DNA of 64,000 nucleotides, taken from Nomia melanderi (Eukaryota > Arthropoda > Insecta > Hymenoptera > Halictidae). Both the position numbers and the translations under genes were made by a program. Position 1 is the first letter of the stretch; each line of letters starts with the position of its first letter. The notes under the pieces were generated by a model. It was not told the origin of the DNA and ran no database searches. It saw only the letters and a list, made by a program, of their open reading frames with translations. This document shows, in pieces, positions 1 through 11,900 of the stretch. Where the stretch lies: NCBI RefSeq assembly GCF_051020985.1, contig NC_135003.1, forward strand, positions 6,503,501 through 6,567,500, in the 5' to 3' direction.

Positions 1-3000
1 ATTTCTGGCTACAAATTCGTATAAAGCCCTATATTTCATAACTCCTGGAGTAGTTTCCTCTACCATGGTAGTTGTAGTGGTATCACTAACAGGCCAAGTA
101 TTATCATTAGCTGTTTCAGTAGTATCATTCCAAGCATTGTCATTCCATGCAGATGTATAATCGGTTCCACCACCGGTATCGCCACCAGCTCTAAGCTCTA
201 AGACTTTTAATTTTTTATCTTCGAATGAAACATAAAGATTCTTACAATCGGTTGTTAAATCTTGAATCTGTGTCTTAATATCTTGAAGTTGACCATTGTT
301 ATTTTCGATGTCAGCCATTTTGGCTTCAATCTATCAACATAAATATGTGTTTGAAGAGTACTGTATTTTAAATACAAATTTACTACACATGTTTACATAT
401 ACCTTCTTTTCGGTTTAAATTAAAGGAAGCGTACCTGTTGTTGCAAATCAGCTATCTTATCTTTCATTTGCTTAAGGGTGATCTGCTTATTGTCAAATGC
501 CATTTTAATAGCCTCTTGTCCAGCAGATTCCATAGCTGCGTTCATTTTGTTCTTTGCTTCGATGCGAGCCTTTTCTTGACTCAAAGCTAATAATCTTTGG
601 TTGTGTTCACGAAGTTTGTTCTTCAAGGCAGCCATCTCTTGTAATTGTGCATCACGAGTTGACCGCATCCCATCGATAGTTGTTTTTACACCGGAGACAC
701 CTACTCTAGTATCGCAAATTTTCTGCGACAACTCTTTTACTTTATCATTCTATACAAAATACATAATAAATTACGCAGTGTACGTTATATAAATAGAGAT
801 TGTTTAACTGATGACTGAATGCTTACAAGTGTTCCAAGTTCAATCGTTAACGTTTGATTCTTCGCTTTCAACTTAAGCAATACATCCTGCTCTTTTTGCC
901 TCTGTGCTTGTAATTCTTGTGATTTTTGTTTTTCCCATTCTAACTGCCTTTGTCTCTCCATTTCTCTGTAAAATGAAATGAACTTGTATCAGTAAGGTCC
1001 AATAACAATTTTTAAATATAAGTTCAACTTACTTCCGTGCCGCTTCTCTTTGTTCTTGAGCTCGTTTACGTTGCTCTTCTTTCTCTTGTTCGATTTCTTT
1101 TTGCCTTTGCATTTGCTTTTCAATTTCTGCTTGCCTACGTCTTTCTTGTTCTAACCTATGTACATTTATACATTAATATAGGGAACATTAATTCAAAACA
1201 AGATTCACTAACCTAATTTTCTCTTGTTTTTCAGCTTCTTCTCTTTCTTTTCTTTCGCGCTCCTCTTGTTCCTTACGTTGAATTTCTAATAATGCTTTGC
1301 GCCTGCGCTCTAACTCCGCTTGACCTTTCTCAAAGTTTTCTTTACGTTTATCTTCAAAGGAAGTCTTAAAAAAATAAATCCAGAATATAAAAAAAGTTTT
1401 AAGATCTAAACTCATATGAAAATGGACCTCACCTGTGGCATTCCAGCTGATGGATCCACATTATCTGACCCACCCTGTGAAAGTGTTAAACTGCTTTGTC
1501 GTTGACGTCTGAACGCAGGTGGAATTAATTCTATTGGAAGTGCAGTAGGTATCTTCTCGCCAACTTTAGCGATATCACATAAATGCATTGCCAACACAAA
1601 TTCGTCGCAGCCCAAACGACCATCGGAATCCATATCCGCGAGCGCCCTAATAAAATAATCATATTCTATAAAGACACTAAAAACTATCAATTCAATTGCT
1701 TTTATCGAACATGTATAACTATGTTACTGTACCATATTTCTGCGAGTGTCTTTTGAGGCAATTGTGATTGCACCATAATATTTCTAGCCTGAGGACCAGA
1801 CAAGAAACCAGTTCGTGTTCTATCCCAAGTATTAAATAACTGAGTATATTTTAATTTTGTCTGATGTGGCACTGCCCATTCTACAGACTGTGGAGAACCC
1901 ACTGAATGCTGACTATGCTGACTATGTTGTGAATCAACTGAACCCACTCTATCTATACTTGGTGGGCGTGCTGTTGTACTTAATGGTGTGCTTGTCGACA
2001 CTGGTGTCTGAGCAATTACACCGTTTACTAATGCACCACTTGCTGTGGTTGATGATACTAGGGGTAAACCTACAACTGGAGGAGTTGACACTACACCAGT
2101 TCCTGAAACAACAGTGATATACAAGTTAATGTACATAAAATTATCAATATATCAGTTAATCGAATATATTTCAAAGTTTACATACCAGTGGGTATTGCTG
2201 CAACAGATGGTACAATGGTAGAACCACCAATTGGAGCAGTCATAGCAGTACACAGTGGTTGCATTGGTAATGCTTGTCCCATACCGAAAGCAGCAATTGG
2301 AGTTGGATTTGTATTTAAAGGAGCAATTGGTGCTATTGCAGACATACCTGTTTAAAATAAATTATATACTACATAATTTAATCTGAACGTTTATAATTAC
2401 AATAAAATAGTTAGCTTTACTAAATTAGATGAGTCTGAAATTAGTGATTTAAAAAGTACCAATTTTATTTACATAAATGACTGAAGAACAATTCAATTAG
2501 ATTACCAGTATAGTAGGATATCTTACAAAAACGGTATTACTGATAGCCCTACATTATAACATTATCTTATAAGTATTACAGGTATTAGAATTTGATACCA
2601 GAAAAAATAATTTTAAGGACTCGGTGTTATAAAATACTAAGGCGTCATTAAAAAGAAATATAAATATCATTATTTAACGATAAAAAAATATAAAGGGATC
2701 AATAATATTGTACTCTCTACAACACTCAATGTGTTATTGCATTAGAAATACCTGGTAAATCAAAATCAAGTAAATCTGTAAAGAAAGAATCAGATATATA
2801 AACAATATATATACTAGTACAGATCTGCTCAAGTTGTAAAAAATAATAAAGAGCAAACAAAACGAAGATTGAATTAAATGTTAAAAATAAATTAAGTTTA
2901 CCCATGGCAGAAGTAGTCATTTGTTGTATTGGTTGAACTGGAGGAACCACTGGTGTAGCAGACACAGGTAATACTTTCACTGGTGACATTCCAGCTGCCA

Positions 3001-5880
3001 CTGGACTATTGGGAAATGAAGGTGGTGCAGGTTTCGGTGGAGGACCAGCAGTAGCAGGTATAAAATTTGCCCCTGAAATTATACAACGTGTAGTATCCCT
3101 TAATTCAACATTACATTATTTTAACTGTTAAACATTCAATGCAATAAGATACAGTAAAAAAATACAGAATATTAGCAAATAAGATAATAGATTATAAAAC
3201 GAAATACAACAAATTTGAGCTCAAATTATTACAAAGCCTTGCAATAAATACAAAATCGAAGCATAATAGTATATGTTCATACACATGTATACATATAATT
3301 CATGGAGATGATTTTCAACACAAAGTGTACGATGTTGTGATGTTTTGAACAAAGAATAAAGATGATATTGTGACATATGATGCAAAAAGGAATCATTTCT
3401 CTGCCTGAATGTATAGTTCTAGAAATATAAGGAACTAATACCTAAGTTCACATGCGGACTGATCTATTTTATTTTCAAAGAAACAATATCTATTTTTCAC
3501 AAATTTCCTTTGTTTCTTAAGACATACCAATATTTGTGGGTGGTGCAGGTCTTTGAGGAGGACCACCACTAGGGGTAGTAGTAGTGGAAGTAGTAGTAGT
3601 AGTACTTGTAGAAGGCACGATTCCTTTTTTTTTTGCAGCACAAATATTATATTATTGTATAAATGTTGTATAAGTGTAAGTAACTTCAAAAAAAAAGCAC
3701 AGTAGAGTAAAATGTATACACATATGCATGGTCAGTAAACAAAGCCACTGTGACAATTGTGATATAAAATTAAAATTTTAAAATTAAAACACATATACAC
3801 ATAAGCGTAATGCCTATATTGACAATAGATCAGTGTATAATAAATGCTATTTAAAAATAACTTCTTAGGTGAGTATGCAGACAGGAAGAATGAAAGTATA
3901 AGTTGAATGATATGTGTTCGTGTTCCTACATATATGTAGCAAACATGTAGTATATAATATTTAATAACACTGTAAAAGAAATATAATACTATATTCACAT
4001 TAAAATATATATGTATCAATCAGTCACTTTTATTAATAATTCGAAATTCTTAAAATAATCATTGATTTATAGTTTTATTATACATTATATCAAATATAAT
4101 ATATGCTGAAAATAGTTAAAATATGGCGATTTATCTCTCATGCAAAACTGAATTTTTGCATTCAAAGTTTTAAAGCATATATTGCAATAGCATATTATTT
4201 CATACTATCGATTATGTCGCTCAATAAAATGAAAAAATTGTAATATTTCGATAAGCTTTAAAGAAAAAATCAAATAAGAGAAGATCCAGACATAATCATT
4301 CATATACAAACATCCAATTCTTATAACATACCCACAGAGGGTGGTGCAGGTCGAGCAGGTGGCTTTGACGCTGTGTGAGTTGTGGCATGTGTAGTGGCAG
4401 CCACATTCTGTCTATTTTGTCGTGATGCTGTGTAGTATGATGCATAAGTAAAATAATGCTAAATAATGCTGCTCATTAGTTAAGATGATTTTTATTTACA
4501 AAAACTATTAATGATAACAGTATCGGTAATGGCTAGAAGATTGCTTACTTTCGTTCTTGAATACAATATATCTAGTTGTTATGCAATATATAATAGTTAT
4601 AAAATTAATCAAGTCACAATATTGTATCTGCTGTGACCTATAGTACTTTTTATTAGTGTAAAGGTTTATATGAATCCCATGACAGTTTATAGATTCATAA
4701 TGTGCACACATGTTTGAGTATCCTCTAAAGATTAAAACAACACATTAATTTAATTACCTGGTAAAGTCATTGGTGAAGCTGGTCTAATTTGATGTCCAGG
4801 TAGTGGTCCGTTTGATGGTGGTGGGCCTATAAGAGGACGTGGAATTGATCCAGCCATGGGCATTCCATCAATTAAAGGTTGTACCGGGACTGGTGGGGGC
4901 CCAGTTAAATTCACTAAAGAAGCAACATTATTGTGTGGGGGTATATTGGCAGCTCCATTTGTTAAATTTGACACACTATTATCACCTAAACACACATACA
5001 AATACAGTAAAGTGCATAGTGCATAATATTTAGTTAAAAGATTTTTTATTAAGTTTTAGCATGTATACTTACTAACAGAATGCGTCTTTAAGCTCAGCAC
5101 CAGAATTGGTGGCAATGCTTTGGGAATTTCAAAGCCTCGTAATTTTAAATTAATTAATTTACAAGCAATGCTAAACTCGTTTATATCCATTTTACCATCT
5201 GCATCTGTATCTGACAAAGCCCTGCATAGAAATTATCATATTACATAGTTAATATATATATTAAAATACACGAAATTTAATTGTGAATAGTAATGATAAA
5301 AAATTTTACTTGTGAATCTTTGTTTTTAAAATAATAATATATCAATAATTAAAAGATTAAATATGGTTATATGTCATCATCATAAACATGAATATAAAAT
5401 TGTAAAATGCCACAATTAACTTCCAGATCACTTAATAAACAATGGTAAATGTCAAAGTACACTAACAAAAGATATATATAATACCATATCTGCCCGAGTA
5501 TCTTAGGTGAAAGTTGAGACTTAAGCAAAAACTCTTTTGCTTGTTCTCCAGTGACAACACCATTAATCGGCTTCAAAGACTCAAAATGCTCTCTGTACTT
5601 TGCACGCTCCCTGGGTTGGATCACCCAGGGATCCATACCTGGAAAAACAGACATTTCTTTTTGTTTTCCATAACACTTGACGAATGAATTTTTCTGAATG
5701 AAACTGCTGTTAGTTGCAACACAGTTAGCCACACAACGAATGACACGTGACAAATAAAAAATCATGAACGATTTCTGTTGTTTTCTTATTAGTTGCTGTC
5801 AACATGACAGATCAACTAGAGGATGAATTACAAGTCGGGAACAAAGGAGATAATTTACCTGGTGTTTGTGGGGTGGCCAT
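1..5880 (-). CDS. Dap160: Dap160/intersectin endocytic scaffold, 5' part (partial)
   Basis: Scaffold that gathers dynamin, synaptojanin and other endocytic proteins at sites of vesicle recycling. Sixteen exons are visible: 5859-5880, 5485-5638, 5073-5221, 4758-4985, 4332-4427, 3528-3623, 2902-3072, 2752-2775, 2186-2347, 1733-2102, 1433-1646, 1213-1364, 1033-1155, 827-965, 435-749 and 1-330. They join in one frame into 915 aa. The start is the ATG at 5880, reading MATPQTPGMDPWVIQP, the typical intersectin N-terminus. EH domain 1 spans about aa 10-105 with EF-hand loop DTDADGKMDINEF. A proline/threonine-rich linker follows, then EH domain 2 at about aa 435-530 with loop DMDSDGRLGCDEF, a long Glu/Arg/Lys/Gln coiled coil (about 563-850), and the first SH3 domain opening with ALYEFVARN at the window edge. 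The remaining SH3 domains lie outside. A strong acceptor at 5915 shows that a 5' UTR exon lies upstream. Family assignment is firm; the linker exons may be alternatively spliced. Confidence 0.95.
2752..2775 (-). other. Dap160: 24-nt microexon of Dap160 with clathrin-box-like motif
   Basis: The exon is flanked by a pyrimidine-rich acceptor (ctttctttacag) and a CAG|gtattt donor. Both flanking introns are phase 1, so it can be included or skipped without a frameshift. With the split first codon it encodes DLLDFDLP. The core LLDFD fits the clathrin-box pattern L-hydrophobic-x-hydrophobic-acidic. The splice sites and frame are seen directly; clathrin binding is inferred. Confidence 0.75.
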
Positions 5881-6300
5881 CTCTGTTCACCCGTAGGTGA
5901 CCACCGAGTTGAATCTGCAAGGAAAGAGAAACGGTGACTTTCACGGAAGCATTATCTCCGGAAACTCGGTCGGGATATGTGACGATTTCAAGGTTAGGTC
6001 ACGGTGATCGATCCTGGCAGGAGTGACTCGAGATATACCTCACGAGAGAAGAATTGTCGAAACGCTATCAATTCAGCGTGGATTCAATCACGAATAAATC
6101 CAATTAACCAAATAAGCGCGGGGTCATGAACTTGAAGATTGATCGGGACCCTAACGCACACGTATACGGGCAGCAATTTTTCTCACACCAATGTATACGA
6201 ACATACGACAGTGAGCCGCTTCCCTCGCTCGCGGATCCCTCTTAGACTTTACTGAACGAAACTCATGATTTTGTATCGTGACGTTAGCGATCTTCTTCCC
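5881..6300 (-). promoter_or_regulatory. Dap160 5' UTR and probable promoter region
   Basis: On the minus strand the coding exon begins at 5914 after a strong acceptor (ctctttccttgcag). A candidate donor GAG|gtatat ends an upstream non-coding exon at 6039. Transcription would therefore begin somewhere around 6.05-6.3 kb. No TATA box was recognised. The exon limits are inferred from splice consensus only. Confidence 0.4.
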
Positions 6301-9214
6301 GACGCAACGAATTCTGAAATTTTAGAACTTCACCGACGATACGCGGGTCGGCCCACATTGACTGACGTACATACGTCACTTTCACGACCTCGGCTATTTC
6401 CGGAAGTCTTCGGTTAGAATCGATAGCTCGCCCGAAACCGTTTCGTTGATCTTCGGCAAAGATCGCCCTCTCCGCAACCCCTTCGTTCAAATTTTCAGCT
6501 CTTCATTTTACGCAACAATATTTAAACTGATAATCGAACAATTATCGTACTTGAACATTAAACGTGTACATTATGAGTACGAATTGATAAACAATTTCTT
6601 TTTATTATTTAGCTTGGTTCAAATGCGTCATCTTTAACGCACACAGAGAGTAAATTAAAAGGAAGACTTTACAGCGAAAGAGAATAAACTATTATTTGAA
6701 TACACTTATAAATTATTTAATAGAAGTCCCAATATGATGTAATATTGGAAATAAAAATTATAGAATATATTTTTATTGTTGAATATATATAGTAATGCAG
6801 GGAACTAGAAAATTATTGTTAATAACATCTGTTCAAATGATAAGTATCCAAAATATTGTTTAGTTGGTATATGTATATAAACAGAGCGACAATTTATAGA
6901 TTAATGGAAATAAAATAGAATGTATTTGAATGTTAACGGACTTATTTGAATTTGAAAGAGCGAAAATGCGACTTACTGAAACAGAATCGATTAATCGATA
7001 TCAGCGAGGTATAGAATCACTTATCGAATGGCTCGGATGAAGATGCCACGTGCAGCACTAGAAATGTACCACTTTTGTGTGATAATGAGAGTACTTTTAT
7101 TGATTCTAATTCGAGTTCGGGTTAGGTACCCGGCTACTCGAATATTCGGATGCTGTCCCATAGCTAACCCGAATAGACCGCGTAAAATCGAAATGTGTAA
7201 ACGTTGTTGCCCATTCAATAATATTTATTACAAGGTGATACTTACCACTCAATGTTTAATAACTTTTTCTGCCATATACTGATAACAGTAACTCAACGTT
7301 TTCAATGTTTCCAAGAATTTTGTTTAAATAATGTTTAATAATAAGAAAACCCAAAGGAATAGATAATTACGACTGACAGAGTAATATGATACGCGATTCT
7401 TCCGATGGAGAACAGCTATGAAGTATGACACCAATGACCAGAAGTATAGTTGCTCTTAAAAAAATTAATATGAACTATTATAATAAGGAGACTGGTACTT
7501 GCATACTCAACTGTAGCGCCATAAATTAATTAATCTATCCTGGTTATAATAAAAAAACACTAAAATATTAATAAAACCAATAAAATTATATGAATTGCAT
7601 CTAAATATTCTTTTCAAGGTGTATCAAGGATGAATTACTTCGACAATCGGAAATATCTCGTTTCAAATGTCCAACATTTCACGAGAATCCCCTGTATTCC
7701 TAAAAAGCGTAAATACTCGAGTAGTATACCGGTGCAACACTCAGACGGTAGAGTGGTATCTAAAGTAATACCCGCTCTCCCATGTGATTCTGGTGGCCAG
7801 TATATTCGTATATTAATGACACCAGTGATGAGTAGTGTGAATTATACAAAATTACAAGTGACCCGTACTTCACGACGTCCTTGATGGTATCTGTTTCGTG
7901 CTCACTATACATAGGTGCACACGACCTGGAAATTACAAAGCACCATTTCATTGTCAGTTAAGCGCGTGCGAACGTTCGAACTGGAACACGTAGCGAGCGA
8001 AATATACGCGATTCGGACGTATGGAAAAACGCCATCGAGAAGTATGAAAACGGTCATTCCGCGAAGTGAACGAGGTTATACGGTCTTGGTATTCTTTCGA
8101 TTATACTCAATTCCTTTTTTACACGAATGTAAAAACATATATTATACCCATGGAGAAATAGAGATCAGTCCAATAACCTATGGAAACCAGCCAAAATAAT
8201 TTCCAAAAAAGTTAATTACCAATGAATATTTTTTTTCAACTTTAGGTGATTTTGTAAAATAAAAATTATGTAAAAATTTAATTTGGTATGTTAGAGGAGA
8301 TCCGGAGTTTTTGGTTATCGAAACGGAAGTGACAGATGGAGTGTAGAATTGACCGGGTCTTCCACAATCGATAACGTACGGTGTGCAACGTTCGAATATT
8401 TGCGTCTTTCCAGATACCGCGTTTTCTGAATTCAAACGGTGTATCGTGTTTTTCAAAGTCGAATAAAACCATAGTTGAACGATGTGATGACGGGAATTTA
8501 AGATGTTTTATAGAATGACGTGTTGCTCTGAGCGACACGATCCAATGTAAGTGACAATTGATCGTGACGTGATTATTCGTAATCGATGGCGGTGCGAGCG
8601 GATCGACTGAGTTTCATCGTATTAACAACCCGGGTATGTTTTATTATATTCTTTATTTTCAACATTTAAAATTATACAAAAAAGGAAAGAGTTGTGTGCA
8701 TTTTGTTCAATCCCTCTAATTATAATCAAGAACATAGTAATTACTAGGTGATAAAACAAAATATATATTTTAATATTTATCACTGAGACGTAGAAAACGT
8801 GCAGTTGTAAAGGTCACAACTCTGTGAATTTATCGCTTTGAACGCACAGGACTGTGGGTAAAACGGCTTCAAATTTTAACCGTTCTTAAGTCGTTCCTTA
8901 CTTATCTTTCTTGCACGATTTTAAACGTCTATCTGTTGATACTGCCATTCGTGTTAACTAGGTAGTTAAACTTTGCTTTGCGGTTGCATTATCGCTTCCA
9001 CATGTTTACTTATCGGCAGAGTTCTCCGGTAGCTTCTATGCGAGTAAAGGCGACGAAAAACGTTTCATATTTAGGGTAACAGAAATCAAAATTATGTATT
9101 ATAAATGAAAATACAAATATTATTAAAGTTCCTGAAATTTACGGTTCATATTTGGGCGCATATTGTTTATAAATTATTTACTTATTTTAAACGTTCACTG
9201 AGAAAGGATAAGAG
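6301..9214. other. Intergenic, no gene recognised
   Basis: AT-rich DNA with moderately GC-rich patches around 7.0-7.2 and 7.6-8.6 kb. Open frames here are short (under 95 codons), occur on both strands and show no recognisable protein family. No RNA gene was seen. Confidence 0.5.
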
Positions 9215-9487
9215 TTAACCCTTTACGATCCAAAGTGTTCTTGGTTTTCCATTTCAAAGTTTGCATCAATATGATTTAACTCGATTATACTTCAATATGA
9301 TACTTTCGCAATTTATTTATGTACATATGGGTGGCATTTAAATTGTACTTATACAGGATATTATGATATCATAATTATATATTTACGATATACATATGAA
9401 TAATTATAGTAAAAATTACTAAAATACTCAATTACGGCATAAAATCGAATGTTGAGTCTGCCTCAACATTAGGCCACAAAGGGTTAA
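9215..9487. mobile_element. piggyBac-like miniature element (MITE), 273 bp
   Basis: The left end reads TTAACCCTTTACGATC. The reverse complement of the right end reads TTAACCCTTTGTGGCC, so the termini are inverted repeats starting TTAA+CCCTTT. TTAA target duplications with CCC-starting inverted ends are the hallmark of the piggyBac superfamily. There is no coding capacity, so it would be non-autonomous. A small hairpin (GTTGAG/CTCAAC) lies near the right end at 9451-9467. Similar ends recur at 19729-19953 and 37690-37928. Confidence 0.55.
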
Positions 9488-11199
9488 CGCATCTACCGTA
9501 ATACCCATATACATAAGTCTCAACAAGCCATTGTTTGGATAGAGGAATGTTAACGGTACCGTCGCGTTTATGTATTGTACGACGCGTTTGACGGTCCCGT
9601 CACAATGTTGTCGCACAACCCGCCACTAGTCCCATTCAGAGCGTGCACTGTTAATGTAAGGCGATTACGCGTTTGTCACTAGTCAATGCCAATCGTTTCA
9701 AGTGGAGCCAGCAGTGTTACACGTTCAACTCTTACAGCCAGGAATTACGCCCATGAACCGACGCACTAGGACGCCGCGCTTAACCTGCCAGAAAGAAAGG
9801 GGTGAAGAGCACGTGTCCCATGATCGCGACGGCATTCAAACCAACCACGTTCCTTCATTGATACCATATCTCGTATTGATCGTGCCACGGCAATAAAGGG
9901 CAAGGGTATCACACGCTAACATTAAATTTCATATCACAAGCATACACCGACGACTGGAAGGGACATACGCATTTTTACATTCCTCATGTTCCTGTGTGGT
10001 AGGTACCGTGTACTTTCTCAGCCAATAACATAGGGTTCAGCGGGAAACGAGAACATTAATGCAAACATGGCGTACTTTAATTTTTGAAATTTGATACCTT
10101 GAATAGAATTGTGGAAAGAAAGACAAGAATGAAACAATTGGACGAATAATAATAATGTTATATAAGAATATAATATATTGTATATAAGGATAAGAGTTAC
10201 TCTTATTGATCGTGTTACTCTTATTTCATACTGCATCGTTTGCACGGGAGCAATGGTCTTCATCGTGTTAACTTAATTCGTTTACTTGAAACAACCAACT
10301 GTTTAAACTGAAGGCAATCATGCGTTTCTCGCAGTGTCATCAAACGACATTATCCACATGAATCAATAATCAACCGCGTGAACATGAAACATGACAAGAG
10401 GTCAAGTGCAACTATACTCAGTGCACAACTTCTAACATGCCAGTAGCTTTTCTATCCTGGTGAATTTTGTTATTGATCGAGCAATCTGAGTTGTTTTTGT
10501 TAGTATAATTCTTTTAATAGAAATTCACCACTGATATTTTATTTTTTATAGATTCGTTTTAAATATGAATAGATAATTGTTAATTAGGATTAATACCAAA
10601 GTTGTTCAAGTTAAAATGGATTACACGAATATATGCAAAATTGAAAATTTTCGTGGTTAGTCTGTTTCATTGATAACGAAAATATTCAAGGTGAACAAAT
10701 CGCACGGCCCACCCTATATGACGCATAACATCAAACTACAATAGATGAAATATATCGTTCATATCTATTAAGTAGTCTATGTAACGGTAAAACCGTTCAA
10801 GGTTCAAGCATTCAAAAATCGATTTACCATGTACAAATAATTCAAAGCGTGTTCCGCAGTCAAGAACAACTATCAGATCAAGATCAACTCTCCCAAAGGA
10901 CCATTGAAATGTAATAATTTCTATTTGCAAAAGCAGCTATCTCAATTAAAAATACTTATGCATTGTAAACCACCCAAAAATTGCTTCATCTCATACATAT
11001 AACCCAAGATACATTTAATGAAAATTTCGTCTAACAACATCAACGAACATCCTAACATTTTTTTTATTAATTAAAATCCTTTGGATGTAGAATCACAAAA
11101 GTGTATTTATTTGTTTTCGTTTCCTTATTCTCTGTGCACTTAAATTAAAATTATTACTATGTATATAAATAAAGCGTGTGTGTATGTATAGACGGTATT
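9488..11199. other. Intergenic, nothing recognised
   Basis: Mostly AT-rich sequence. A somewhat GC-richer stretch at 9.5-10.0 kb holds only short frames with no recognisable product. No repeat of note was seen. Confidence 0.5.
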
Positions 11200-11900
11200 C
11201 CATAAAATTTGTGAATCGCCCAGGCCGCCATCTTCCGATGGCTTTGGAAAACGTTCAGTAGCGCAGGGTCTTCGACCCGTCCCCTCTGCTCACGCGTGTG
11301 TTTTTGACGTTTTGCCGTGGATCACGAGCCCCGTACTCCGTCTTCTTGATGACCAGCGAGACCTGCGATCCCATGACAGACATAGGCAAGTATAAAAGCC
11401 GTAACGTGGTGTATTAGCTGCGATAAAGGTAATCAGTGATTTTCACCTGTCGCGGTGTAACCATCACCCTTTGCGTTCGACGGGCATTATCGATTAACCG
11501 TACAGCCGGCCGGCGGCGACGGCGGGTAGTCGATGCCGGGTCAAGTGGATGGCCTCTGAAGCGTTTTCAACGGACGAATATTTAGTCCGTCGACGGTCGT
11601 TCAGCCGGTTTTTGGGGACCGCCGAGTTAACGGTGGTAGGAAGTAACTTTGGGTAGTAATATTGCAGCGATCAGGTAATTATATCATTGATCATTTCTCT
11701 GAAATAATCTGGGTCACTGGCACGTGAATGTCTGCTCAGCGAGTCCGGTGGCGCGCATGCGCATGCCGCGCGACGCAAGCGGGAGAATATTTTACGCGGG
11801 GGCGTAAATACATTACGAAAACATCCGGCTTTAAACGGAAATTATTTTCATGCGATTACCCGAACGTCGATTGGACGAACAGTTTCGTCACGTACATAAT
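11200..11900 (+). promoter_or_regulatory. GC-rich island with TATA box and splice donor; candidate first exon
   Basis: A sharply GC- and CpG-rich block sits in AT-rich surroundings. It contains a consensus TATAAAAG at 11391-11398 on the plus strand, followed by CpG-rich sequence and then a consensus donor CAG|gtaatt near 11675. This is the arrangement of a promoter plus a non-coding first exon, possibly for a long 5' UTR of Orct (20 kb downstream, same strand) or for a lncRNA. The elements are visible; the transcript is inferred. Confidence 0.3.

Noticed and set aside
3435..3689. Leucine/valine-rich frame in Dap160 intron/exon 6 region
   Set aside because: It is the out-of-frame reading of the threonine-tract exon and leads to a stop in exon 7.
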